From contig CM076669.1 in the NCBI GenBank assembly GCA_038496675.1, positions 2,428,956 through 2,492,955 on the forward strand: a stretch of 64,000 nucleotides of DNA, read 5' to 3'. A model generated the notes under the pieces. The model made no database searches, had not been told where the DNA came from, and worked only from the letters and a program-made list of their open reading frames with translations. The DNA comes from Rachycentron canadum. Its lineage: Eukaryota > Chordata > Actinopteri > Carangiformes > Rachycentridae. A program made the position numbers and the translations under genes. Below are positions 50,026-60,667 of this stretch, in pieces. Numbering within the stretch: the first letter of the stretch is position 1; each line of letters opens with the position of its first letter.

Positions 50026-51262
50026 GCACATACTGTACTCTCTCTAAAATGTCAGTCAATCACTGGGAGTGCTCGGCGCTCTCTGTGTTCGTCTTATCTC
50101 CCCTGACAGAGTCGACAGTTTGTGTTTGCTCAAACAGCAGATCAGGAGGCCAACATTAAGAGACTATTGACTCCTTCCGAGTGCTTAAATAAACACATAT
50201 CTGCATCCGGCGCCTGTCAGACATCCAGAGGCTGGGAGGGGAGCGGGCGGGCGGGCGGCGGGTACCTTGTGGACTACCGGAGACTGACGTACGAGTCAGA
50301 AGCAAAGTTGAAGGCCAACGCTCACTTCCTTTTGTTAGGAATCAATATTTACTGCTGATGTTCTATCACTTTGCCGCCAACACTCACATCAAATCAACTA
50401 CATTTTATAGGTGTACGTCTTTCGCTAAAAGTGATAACATGTGCAATAATCTGAAGGTCAGAGAATTAATTTCATTTTCCTTATTCCTGCGTTCGCCACC
50501 CGCCTCTTTCATACCTTTGAAGGATTTGCAGGTACTTGTTATCATTTCAAGGTAGACAGCTCATCTGGATGATTGACAGCTGCCTGAGTGCATCATCACT
50601 AATCAAACACAAAGACAGCTGCTCTGCAGTAGTAGGCTCTCCTTCATTAAGGCAAACCGTTATCTCGAGTCATTTAGTGGCTATAAATTAAACTGTTGTC
50701 ACAACAAAGTAAGTGTTGAGGGGAAAAATCGCGTGTGCGGTTCATGTAAATATAATAACAGTTCAAAGCTGGAGGCATGAGGTTGTGTTTTTGCACCGGG
50801 CTCCATGCAGGTGCAATATATAAGCATTTGATGTTGTGGATCAAAAACTGTACACAACACAAAAGGCGCTGGTTTATTTCAGATGCCAGGATGTTTTGGT
50901 AGTGAGCTAAAAAAGAAAGGGAAAAAAAGGACTTACAAGGATGATTGTCAATATAAGGTTTAGGGAAAGAAAAGAGGCTCGACCTGGACATGTTGTTCAT
51001 TTTTGTAAATTGTGCTTTTAAAGGCTCTATATCTTAGTTTTTGTTACTGCTACATAAACAATGTCAGCATTGACGTTGAGCCAAGAGCTTCAGCCATTGA
51101 TGTATTTATAGCACAAAAGCCTATAATACATCCTCGGAACAGCTCTACTACTTCAGTGCAGACTGGATGCTACAGTAACTCTGTATAGGAAAGTGTCAGG
51201 ACGGACCAGCTGAGCCAAGGCTAACCGGCTAACATGCTAACTTCAGAAGAAGAAGCCAAACA
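50025..51262. other. Unique sequence, no gene recognised
   Basis: The part at about 50040-50280 is CpG-bearing, includes a GGGC array (about 50243-50262), and may be a conserved noncoding element. The rest is AT-rich. Nothing else is supported. Confidence 0.45.
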
Positions 51263-51726
51263 GCCATAGACTGTATATAACAGTGGACTCTGAGTCTGAA
51301 AAGTGAAGCAAATGCTGAAGAGCCTTACACCTTCAGGGGGCGATTCCACTGGTTTAAAGAAGTCAGATTGTATTGAAGTCTATGGGAAAATGTCCCTACT
51401 TCTCCCTTGATTTATTAGCTCAGTAAACGTTTTCCTAATGAGTTTATGGTCTCAGTCTCTAGTTTCAAGTATTCAATACAACATGATGTTCATTTTTTAA
51501 ATGATGGTCCATTTAGAGGAAAATAGACCATAAAGCAGGGGCTGAATTAGGGGGCGTGGCTACACTGTGATTGACAGACTGTACCAGAAGTGGCAACCTG
51601 CCTGACAATTAGGATAAAGCACAGAGTTGGACAGATTCACCTTCTCTTCTCTTCTGTTTTCAAAAAACCAACATGGCCAACAGAGGCTTCAAAATAGCAG
51701 TTCACAAACCAATGGGTGACATCATA
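51263..51726 (+). repeat. R1 dispersed repeat, copy H (fullest copy, reference)
   Basis: About 464 bases. Landmarks in order: CCATAGACTGTATATAAC, AAGCAAATGCTGAAGAGCC, GGGGGCGATTCCACTGGTT, CAGATTGTATTGAAGTCTAT, TTGATTTATTAGCTCAGTAA, CTCAGTCTCTAGTTTCAAGT, ATTCAATACAACATGATG, ATAGACCATAAAGCAGGGGC, TTAGGGGGCGTGGCTACAC, GTGATTGACAGACTGTACC, ACATGGCCAACAGAGGCTTC and CACAAACCAATGGGTGACAT. There is no ORF, no obvious terminal inverted repeat, no tRNA-type promoter and no A tail. It is therefore unclassified: a non-autonomous DNA element or an old retroposon are both possible. Confidence 0.85.
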
Positions 51727-54186
51727 CTTCAAAGGTGAAGCAAAACACCTTTGAAGACACCTCTTGAGTGTCTTCCTAGACTGATAATGAAACAGCTGTA
51801 CATGCTAACATTAGCTCAAAACTGAACCTCCAGAGAAGAAGAAAATGGTCTAGGTAGGTAGATCAACATTAAATATGTCATGTTTCAATTGGAGTGCGTT
51901 TGTGTTTCAGGCTGGACATTGTGCAAAGCGACATAAAAGGAGGGTGAAAACTGGCATTAAAAAACAAAAAATGTAGTTTTTATTAACAATCACCTCAAAA
52001 TCTGTAGGACCCAAAGATGATTAAAGGGTCCTTTAATGTCAAGGATTGTGTAAATATGGATGTGGTGTCCGAGAAGTAAGGGACAATAACAAAGAACAAT
52101 GAGCCCTAGATAAAGTCAAGTGGTTGACTTTTGCATTATACAGTTTAATAATAAACAGTAGGTAGCGAAACACAATCAAACCAACAGTGTTGAGAGAGTG
52201 TGATCTTTCAATACAAAGGCAATATTGGCCTCCTGTGTCAGTGTGTACAGGAACACGCACTCCCCCGGCAGACGGTAAATTACCTGTTGGACACGGTCAT
52301 TATTTCCATTCATACAGGGACATAAGATGATTATCGAGTATGGAAACACATAAATTGTTTCTGCTGACGACTGCGGCAGAGGTGCTGAGAAATTTCACGG
52401 GGGAAATCTGAAATTCATTTGCCCATTTGGTTTTCCTCACAAGGGCACTGAGCGGTATGGAGTTCATCATGTGGGGATGAACACTACTAACTGCATATCC
52501 TCCAGGTTTATGGGGAAAAAAAGATATCAAAGGATGCAGACTTTGAACACTAAATGTTTATATGCATAAACCACACGCACACACATGCGCGCGCGTTGCC
52601 CGCACTCAGGCACACACACGTTGCAGTAGTAACTAGTTATCAAGCCACTGTGATCTTGCCATTGATCAGTGTGCAGATCAAAGCAAGGAGCATGGCTGCA
52701 GAACTGTGTTGGCTAATTACCGGGTCCTGTAAAGGATTTCGGTCTTTAAGCATGGCCTCTAGGCCTCACCCCCATAGCAGGGATCCTGTGATCAGGGCCA
52801 CAGAAGACCTGACAGGCATGGAGATGAAGCCCACGATTATAAACACTCAGCTGGCATATGTTCACCATGACTGATTGGCCTCGGCGCTGCCAGACTTCAG
52901 TGCCTCCCTACAGAGGAGGCATCTGCAAGCCTCACACTGATGTTTCATGGTGTGTATCTCAAAAAAAAAAAAAAAAAAACCCAAAAAAAAAAAAAAGAAG
53001 CACACCAGCTCCTTTTCATTCATGCTTTTTATGGGGCTTTTCAACTTGTTTTATCACCAGTGATGGGATCACCATCATCCGCATTATTGCCCTTGATTGA
53101 GCATAGATAAGATGATATGGGATTTTAAAGGCAGATGCTGATTTACACATGTGCAACAGGTTATTTAGTCTGGGATTACAGCCATTTATTTCTGTTCATT
53201 TTGAGGCTTTAGGGTCTGGTTTTGGTCTTCACTGGCAACACAGCACGTTCTGCTGCAAACAGGTTACGTTCTGGGAGGTGAGGTGTTTTTTGTGTCGTGC
53301 AGAAGTCGCGGTGACCAAAGCAGTTTGGGAGAGGAAAGACTGTGGTGTGGCCGATGATTGAAAACTCGGGTGGTCGACGCGATGTGGGCGCATAAGCTCT
53401 GAGCAGGCGTCCCCGGTTCCGGTGCTGCGACTCTTTCCTGAATGTCAATTCCTCTCTCTCTCACTCCCCATTTCCCGTCTCTCTCATAATACACTATTAA
53501 TAAAGGCTCAGATATAAAAACTTTAAAAAAACAAAGCCCCCCACAGGCACAGGAAGAACATGCTAATGTTTGACAGCTAATGTGAGCTTATATTTTTGAC
53601 TATGTTAATAGTGGATACAGTTCACTGCAGGATTGTGATAGGATGTGGACTCTGTTCTTCTGCTGGTGGTGGTTTTACATCTTTTGGAGACTTTCATCTC
53701 AGCATGCCGATGCTCATTTTTAGGACATCGTGTTCAGGGCATGAGGCTTAGGTCCAAAAGTTCACAAACCGCCTGGTTTCTTCATATTCAAGTTTGTCGG
53801 AAATCAGGATCTCTGCTTCTGCATTTTCTTGAAACGTGCAACCAGAATACTTGACCTCGTAGTTTCAGGCCAAACTTTTGAAAAAAACAAAAATGCATCA
53901 GCTGTTGGTCCCGTTTTAGGCCTCAGGTCTGAATGAACTGGCCTGGTCTCTCAGGTTCGGACAGAATTTACAGCCCCAGACAGTTTCTATATTGGCTTAA
54001 AAACTCCAGTGCTGCTGTGCCTTTTTGTTCCACACCCACCCCGAGGCTGAGAGGATCCAGACCCCACTGCACACCGGAGGTCTTTTACTAGGCCGACCTT
54101 ATCACAGTGCATAAACCTAACACAGAAAGTATTTCCCCGACAACCTGTCACACATAAGCGCTTGCCACAAGTTATGGAGAGCCAGG
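51727..54186. other. Unique sequence, no gene recognised
   Basis: An A-rich stretch lies at about 52960-52996. A 106-codon plus-strand frame (52554-52874) starts in a CA-rich patch and has no domain. Nothing else is supported. Confidence 0.5.
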
Positions 54187-54188
54187 CT

Positions 54189-54231
<43 letters not shown>
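54187..54231. repeat. GT microsatellite
   Basis: About 20 GT units ending in GCGCGTG. The long frames on both strands here are readings of the array. Confidence 0.92.
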
Positions 54232-54233
<2 letters not shown>

Positions 54234-54559
54234 TGTCTCTGTGTGTGTTTCTGAGTGTGTTGTGCTGCCTGGCAGAGCACCAAATGCACCCCTGCCTCTG
54301 CTGTCAATCTTGTTCTCTCACTGGAAAAACCAGGGCATGTGGCCTCTCCTCCGTGCGACGGTACAGCTAACACACAAACGCACACGTAGCACTCTCCCAC
54401 CCGCTGTGCTGGAGCTGCTGATGGACACACGGGCTTCGCTGCTGCAGCACGCTCTCTATTTCAATTACTCCGTCTCTCCTCCTCGGCGACACAAAATGCA
54501 CACCTCACTTCCAGCAAAGGTTTATTCTCAACTTTTGACTGAAATCATCCGAGCTGACC

Positions 54560-54590
<31 letters not shown>

Positions 54591-56499
54591 TCTATATCAC
54601 CCGCCAGAAGCCGACAACGCCGTGCCTAAAGCGATGGGCTGGAGGTAATAAACAGGAGCAGAATGGAAACCCTACCTCGATCGACACCAACAGGAAGAAG
54701 ACGGAGAATGGAGACGTGACACTGGCTCTGATAGCCACTCATCCGTATAATCACATCCCGCTATTAGAATAGTGCAGCTATCTGATGCCATTTGTTGTAT
54801 CAGTGGATAAGCATTAGTGCTCATTAGTCACATGCATTAGCTCCTGGATTGGGCCTGACAGAGGAGCTGGTGTGGGGTTAATGCCACGAAACAGGGATTG
54901 GGGTAAAAGGTGTGTAGATAAAAGGACGGATTGATTGATGGATGCAGGGTTGGAAAGGTGTGCATATTGACAGGTAGGCTGATTGATAGACCGATGGTGG
55001 ATTGTACATGTATGTGTACAGCCTTAGTATAAACTGATGGACAGATTAGATGGATGGGGTGATTTGTTGATGGACATAAGTGGACATGTGATCCAAGTCA
55101 CCATGTCGGGTTCTTCGACCGAAATTAACTTCTGAAGACAGATGTCAATACTTTTTTTTTTTTTTTTTTGGAGATAATATATGCTGGAATTCATCATCTT
55201 AAAATCAGGAACTGGTTGAAAAACATTTGCACAAATTCACTGAAGTGCTGAAATGATTAGTCAAGAAAAAAATTCATTAGTTATTATGAGAAACATCAAG
55301 AATTTTTTTTTTTTTAAACCCAAAAAACTTAAAAACTAGCAACATTTTACGAAGATGATCAGTGTAAGTAGTTACATGAACAGGATTTTCATTGTTAAGT
55401 TCACGCCACACGACATTTGAGCCGTGAGTTACAACCCTTTTTTGTCTAGCTGTCAGCTGCTTGTAGCCAAAGTCAATGGGATCAATCCTGTATTTTTCTG
55501 ATCTCAGAGTGAGGAGAAGTTGCTCTGAGTTTATTGTAGTGACAGAATAAAGACAGAGAGACATGGACAATAAGATATTTAGAGCATTAGAGGCTTTGGA
55601 GCTGATTTTTCATCGTTACTGCTCCAAAGAATGAGCAGAACTCAGATCAGATAAAGAGAGAGACTTCAAATCAGCTCTAGAACAACACAAACTTTGTGTT
55701 GATTTTTTTCTGTTGTTATCATGGTTTACAGTCTTTTTATCTAGAAAACAAGAAAAATTCATGTCCACTTTCAGTTTTCACTTGTTCTCAGAGCTACTAT
55801 CCCCTGTTACAGTGAACAGAGTCTTTACTGAGTCACATATATAATTAGAGGTTGAGCGGATTGTGAATATGTGGAGACTTGGTCACATTTTAAATGACAA
55901 ATACACAAAGACATACTACAGTACAAACTTCAGCTCGGCCTCTCGCTGTCAGTCACCAGCATTATTAGACCTTGGTCTCAGCGTGCTGCGAGCTGATTGG
56001 CTAACTGACTGATGCCATTTACTCACATCCTTCTTGGAGATCAGGCGACATTTTTCAATCCTCAATAGTTTCCTTGCTTTCGTGCCCTTGTTTTTAATGG
56101 CTTTAGCATTGGTGTCCTCTCAGAGCTACGGACGAAAACCATTGTTGAGAGACCTCTGGTTCTGAGCTAATTTAGTCTGGTTCCTCATAGTGACTCACTG
56201 GTTCCACAAGTACAAGAGCTTCACATGATATTTAGGTCTGGGCTGAGAATCAGCACAAACAGACACCAGGAGAACTTTAAATAGAGGGGGGGGGGGGTCG
56301 GACACAGCAACAAGCTGTTTGAAATCACGGCCCAAAATCATTTTCTGACACTTTATCACCCCCAATGAATAATAATTAAAAAAAAAAAAAAAAAAAAAAA
56401 ACCTGTCAGATTAGTCGATAACAAAAATAAACAGCAGCTAGTTTACTGGTACATTTCTGCTTCACACATCCGAGTCTCTGCCATTTATTTGCCCTGTTC
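54232..56499. other. Unique sequence with simple repeats
   Basis: Poly-T lies at about 54561-54585. GATG/GATT-rich degenerate repeats lie at about 54930-55070, poly-T at about 55151-55168, poly-G at about 56286-56297 and poly-A at about 56378-56400. The block at about 54600-54880 is non-repetitive and could be a conserved element. No gene is recognised. Confidence 0.5.
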
Positions 56500-56830
56500 T
56501 TGTTAAATCATATTCACTAGCCTCACTATTTGCAAATAGCAACGGTCCAGTTCCCCGCGGGCATCATTAAAGTTTAATCAAATCTGAATTAATCGTGCGT
56601 GCTCGTGCCGAAGCCGATCAAAATGTCTCATTAGAATCAATCATTCGGGTTAAGGACTTCCCATAAAAATAAAACAGCTGTGCTGATGAGTCCTGGAACA
56701 AATATGTAATCAAACAAACACATTGTCGTATCACAATGTGTGCGATGGCGACACCGGCTAATATTTGATTTTAATGAAGCTTCAGTATCCAGCTCAGACC
56801 TGCAGACAGATGACAGGTCAGCGCTCCCAT
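56500..56830. other. Non-repetitive block, possible conserved noncoding element
   Basis: Words such as ATTTGCAAAT (an octamer-like POU site at about 56528-56537), CATCATTAAAGTTTAATC and CTCATTAGAATCAATCATTC are packed together with CpGs. The composition is typical of developmental enhancers, but this is inference without alignment. Confidence 0.22.
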
Positions 56831-57295
56831 CATTCCTGACGCGGTGACAAATGGTCTCCCTCCATGTCCGTCTTTTCCTCTCAGCGGGGGAGGGGCTGGA
56901 CCGGCCCCCAGTAAATGTTAATCAATAGCACATCCCTATTAGAGGCGAGCAGATGCCACCTCCACCTCTGTGCCGCTACGTGTCTTGTCCAAATGAAAGC
57001 TCGGGTCAGAACCACAGCTGGGACGCACACACACACACACATAGTGAATGATGGATGAAAGAGGAGACAGAAAAAAGGGAGGGTGGACTACAGGAGTAAA
57101 AGAAGTATGTTAGTTGAAGGTGGCCAACACGAATCAGTGCAGGGTGGGAGCCACGGTTCTGCTGAACTGGCTAAAGTAATGAGGCCGGCATAGCAGGGAA
57201 TACTGCTAATATGGGAGAGATCAAACCGCCGCTACACCTCTAGGAACACGCTCCCTGGGATCCCTGCACTTAGATGTGACTCCCCGCAGGCCCCC

Positions 57296-57297
<2 letters not shown>
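56831..57297. other. Unique sequence, no gene recognised
   Basis: There is a small CA array at about 57030-57041. Nothing else is recognised. Confidence 0.45.

Positions 57298-57330
<33 letters not shown>
57298..57330. repeat. CA microsatellite
   Basis: About 15 CA units after a run of C bases. Confidence 0.9.
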
Positions 57331-57335
<5 letters not shown>

Positions 57336-57466
57336 GACCACACAAGTTAGCTCGGCTTCACGCTAAGTATATTTTACACGAATTATGATGTATTCAATTA
57401 CAAAGGCTGCGTGGGAAACGCTCAGAATAGCAGGGAATTTCATGAATATTGCAGCAGTGTTCTTAC

Positions 57467-57640
57467 CTCCACTTCGAGCCAAAAACATCCCGTTAATGAA
57501 GACGTGATGGAGAGAAACGGAACAGAAACGCGGCGCCGCGGCTCCAGCGTGACGGTGAGCATCGTGTCTTTGTAAGACACCGGACATTTGTCCACCACAT
57601 TCCTCTCGTTTACCAGCTTTCGCTTCCGTGTGCTTCACGA
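57467..57640 (-). other. Candidate exon, minus strand
   Basis: A good donor (GTGGAG|GTAAGA) lies after position 57467 on the minus strand. Two frames are open across the interval. One carries NVVDKCPVSYKDTMLTVTLE and RRRVSVPFLSITSS, with C/G-ending codons that look coding. The other carries SVSLHHVFINGMFLARSG. The upstream acceptor is weak, with no clear pyrimidine tract. I recognise no family. CpG richness (GCGGCGCCGCGG at about 57530) offers an alternative explanation for the open frames. Confidence 0.2.
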
Positions 57641-58090
57641 ACGGATCGAGTTTGTTTGAATGAAGGAAACTAGTTCACTTGCTTGAATGGTTCTTTTATC
57701 TTATTTTTTATCTTTTGTTGTAATTTTCATATTTCAAAAGTTTGTTACTTTTTTTAATTGGTTTGGCAGCAGGATGGAAACATAATTATTCAGACTCACA
57801 GAAATTAAGTCATAAGGAAGCATCGTAACACGTTTGCCCTGACATATTGAAGTCTGTGCTTTCATTTGACATTTTGATGTTTTGTCAGTTAAAACAGGAA
57901 GTCCGGGCTCACACAGAAAGTGTGAAGTGTTGAAATCCTTCCTCATAAGTCAAGGAGATTTTTTTGTTTGGGTTGTTCAGAAAAGAGTATTTGAGTCCTT
58001 CACTTAAATGAAACACGACACAGAAAATACACAACTGCGTGTTAAAATGAAGTATTATTTCTAAAATGTTCTTCAAGTCGAGCGGCAAAA
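57641..58090. other. Unique sequence, no gene recognised
   Basis: AT-rich, nothing supported. Confidence 0.45.
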
Positions 58091-58216
58091 AGGTTCTGGG
58101 CTCGGACCCCTGGGCCCTTGCTGTGTGCAGTTTGCATGTTCTCCCTGTGGGTTTCCTCCAGGTTCTCCAGCTTCCCCCTACAGTCAAAAGACACATGCAC
58201 ATTGGGTTAATTGGCG
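58091..58216 (-). mobile_element. Fish retroposon tail fragment
   Basis: GGTTCTGGGCTCGGACCCCT, GTTTGCATGTTCTCCCTGTG, TTCCTCCAGGTTCTCCAGC and ACACATGCACATTGGGTTAA match the same retroposon family as at 25051 and 27751, in reverse. It ends about 25 bases before the Tc1 relic that follows. Confidence 0.7.
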
Positions 58217-58240
58217 TGAACGTCTCTTACCTGTTGGAGA

Positions 58241-58734
58241 CATGGCACCAGGACGCATTATGGGAAGAAGACTAGCTGGTGGAGTCAGTGTGATGCTTTG
58301 GACGATGTTCTGCTGGGAAACCTCGGGTCCGTTCACGTGGATGTTCCTTTGACTCGTCCCACCTCCCTAAACATGATTCAGACCAGGTCCCCCCCTTCAT
58401 GGAAACAGTCTTCCCTAATGGCAGTGGCCTCTTTCAGCAGGATAATGCTCCCTGTCACTGCAACAATGGTTCAGGAGCTTTGAGGAACAACAACCAGTTC
58501 AAGGTGTTGACTCGGCTCCAAATTCCCCAGATCTCAGTCCAGTCCAGCATCTGTGGGATGAGCTGGACCTACAACTTCAGGACTTAAAGGATCTGCTGCT
58601 AACGTCTTGGTCCAGATACCACAGCTCAGCTTCAGAGGTCTAGAGGAGTCCAGGCCTCCAGGCTCAGTGCTCAGCAAAAGGCGGACCTACACAATATTAG
58701 TCAGGTGGTCATAATGTTATGGCAGATCGGTGTA
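58241..58734 (+). mobile_element. Tc1/mariner transposon relic (3' part)
   Basis: Translated pieces include GGVSVMLWTMFCWETSG, then LFQQDNAPCH, the block that holds the second catalytic aspartate of the DDE transposase, and, in a shifted frame, NSPDLSPVQHLWDELD, the block that normally holds the third acidic residue. Here the residue before HLWD is glutamine rather than the usual glutamate. The coding frame is broken by at least one frameshift. The right end, ATAATGTTATGGCAGATCGG followed by TGTA, looks like a transposon terminus. The 5' half with the DNA-binding domain and left terminus is missing, so the copy is dead. Confidence 0.8.
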
Positions 58735-59170
58735 CATCAACTGGGGAAGTGGAAATGTTTGAGTGAAAAGTTGACTAAAGTTAGTGATAAATAAAGCAGG
58801 TTGATATATCAAGCTAACATTAGCTTATAGCACAGATAAGTGTGACATTATTTCAGTGCAGAAATATAAGTATGTGTCAGGAAGTCAAATAGAAGAAGCC
58901 ATCACTGAGTTTATTCACCTGAGAAAACTAACTAGCTACAGCTAGAGCAGTAAATGTCTCCCTCAGAACAATTTTTGCTCTTTAATGATGTATTTACATC
59001 AAGAGAAAAAAAAAAAAACAAAATAAGGAAATCACAACAATCACATCAGCTGATAGATTGTTAGCAGATCTCTAAGCGTCTAAATCTCCTCAGATCAGCG
59101 TGAGCTTCAAAAAATTCAGGTTAGGGAGGACGATGAAATGTGAAGGGAAGCAGGGTGGGGGTGGGGGGGG
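58735..59170. other. Unique sequence, then diverged flank of the inverted repeat
   Basis: Poly-A lies at about 59008-59019. From about 59128 the sequence (GGAGGACGATGAAATGTGAAG, then G-rich) is a diverged match to the reverse complement of about 60690-60740. Confidence 0.55.
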
Positions 59171-59328
59171 GGTCTCCTCATCCAAATCCATTACTAGAGT
59201 CTGCAGAGCTGAGAAGGTCCCATCTCCAATTAGCTGTTTCATCTCCAAGTGGAAATGTGACTATAGGGAGACGCTGCCCGGCAACATTACCTCCTCTCCA
59301 ATAACTTACAGCTATCAGGAACGAGGCT
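59171..59328 (+). repeat. Inverted duplication, left arm (158 bp)
   Basis: Its reverse complement is found at 60510-60667 with one mismatch (59322 C; the partner gives T). It starts GGTCTCCTCATCC and ends ATCAGGAACGAGGCT. The outer flank is G-rich and only loosely similar to the partner's flank. The inner side runs directly into a (GTGC)n/(GT)n array (59329-59367). It is not a known transposon to me and has no terminal repeats of its own. Confidence 0.9.
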
Positions 59329-59368
59329 GTGCGTGCGTGCGTGCGTGCGTGTGTGTGCGCGCGTGCGT
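59329..59368. repeat. GTGC/GT array next to the left arm
   Basis: About five GTGC units followed by GT/GC dinucleotides. Confidence 0.85.
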
Positions 59369-60086
59369 GATGGTGTAACAACACTATCGGCTGATATATT
59401 GATTGTTAAACTTTTAAACATCCTAAGTGCGAGCTTGAAAAATTCTGCTTCGCTCGGGCCATAATCGTTCTCCGTGAACACACTCGTCTGTGCACGCGAG
59501 GAATACAAAGTAAGGGCTGTAACGGCACCCGAGGGAGGCCTTGTCAAATAAACAATGAGACACGATTAAATGACATTATTATATGAAACTAGCTCGAGTC
59601 ATCAGGGAGGGAGAAAGAAAGAGAGAAAGGGAGAGAGACAGATCCACATTTGCATCCTTCATTAGGTAATGGAGTTGTTCGAATGCTGACGCGTGGTGTC
59701 AGGACACGTCATTTCCAAAGCAGACGTTTATGTTCCCCTTGTACTGCATCCTTCTCACTTAAACTCTACAGGCCTGTCAGAGCCGCCCGAGCGAGGCAAT
59801 CGCTCACTCTCACACATATACAGTGCACACGTTTTCCTACCGAAAAAAAAAAAGAAAGAAAGAAAAGAAAGGAGGCTGTCTGCATTCAAGCATTCTCTAA
59901 ACTAATAAACCTGCCTATGGACTTAGCCAGTCTTAGCCTGAAGTGTCATTAGAAGTGGCAGGCAGCTGTGGCAGCCTGTGAGGGGCTAAGAGGCTTGAGC
60001 TCCCACCGTCTGTAATCCCTGCAAACAAAGTACACGGCATGCTGAAAAATAAATATACAAGTAAATAATACATGCAAACATGCTGG

Positions 60087-60090
<4 letters not shown>
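59369..60090. other. Unique spacer between the inverted arms (first part)
   Basis: GA-rich words lie at about 59610-59640, and an A/G-rich run at about 59842-59870. No gene is recognised. Confidence 0.5.

Positions 60091-60133
<43 letters not shown>
60091..60133. repeat. CA microsatellite
   Basis: About 21 CA units, preceded by GCGCGCG. The 194-codon minus-strand frame covering this region is a Cys/Val reading of CA arrays. Confidence 0.92.
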
Positions 60134-60138
<5 letters not shown>

Positions 60139-60474
60139 TGCAGAGTCTTACAGTAGGTGAAATGGAATAAAAAAAAAAAAAAGACGCGGAAACTTCAAAG
60201 CGACAGTGAAAATGCAAAGTCATGTATATGGCAATCCGCCTTAAAAAGTAATCTGACACACTGACGGCTGTGCACGTGTGAGGACACGCACAAACCTCCT
60301 CCGCTCCCACACACACACGCACACACGCGTACACACAGTCTGATTTTAGTTTTCGGGAGGCAGCAGAAGAAGCGCATTTGGCAGAAAGACACACATAGAG
60401 CTTGCTAAGTGGTAATAAAGGCCAAGGCTTATTAATGGGACAATCTGACAACCAGTAGTGCTGTGCTGAGGTCT

Positions 60475-60478
<4 letters not shown>
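60134..60478. other. Unique spacer between the inverted arms (second part)
   Basis: Poly-A lies at about 60169-60182, and short CA arrays at about 60308-60338. Nothing else is recognised. Confidence 0.5.

Positions 60479-60509
<31 letters not shown>
60479..60509. repeat. CA microsatellite next to the right arm
   Basis: About 14 CA units end exactly where the right arm of the inverted duplication begins. Confidence 0.9.
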
Positions 60510-60511
<2 letters not shown>

Positions 60512-60667
60512 CCTCATTCCTGATAGCTGTAAGTTATTGGAGAGGAGGTAATGTTGCCGGGCAGCGTCTCCCTATAGTCACATTTCCACTTGGAGATGAA
60601 ACAGCTAATTGGAGATGGGACCTTCTCAGCTCTGCAGACTCTAGTAATGGATTTGGATGAGGAGACC
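60510..60667 (-). repeat. Inverted duplication, right arm (158 bp)
   Basis: It is the reverse complement of 59171-59328 with one difference. It begins AGCCTCATTCCTGATAGCTG and ends TTTGGATGAGGAGACC. One frame is open through the whole arm (for example VTFPLGDETANWRWDLLSS) and stops at TGA near 60658-60660. The opposite strand is open too, so this is weak evidence for coding. Beyond 60667 the match to the partner's flank continues only loosely, through a CCA/CCCC-rich tract to ACTTCACATTTTATAATCCT. Confidence 0.9.

Noticed and set aside
49345..50031. 228-codon minus-strand open frame
   Set aside because: It is the pyrimidine strand of a long purine tract plus a CA array, read as Phe/Ser/Leu/Pro. 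It has no domain and no start context.
59933..60517. 194-codon minus-strand open frame
   Set aside because: It starts and passes through CA arrays (Cys-Val repeats). No domain is visible.
60510..60667. Open frame through the right inverted arm as a possible small exon
   Set aside because: The opposite strand of the same 158 bases is open too, and no splice sites match, so the openness is weak evidence.
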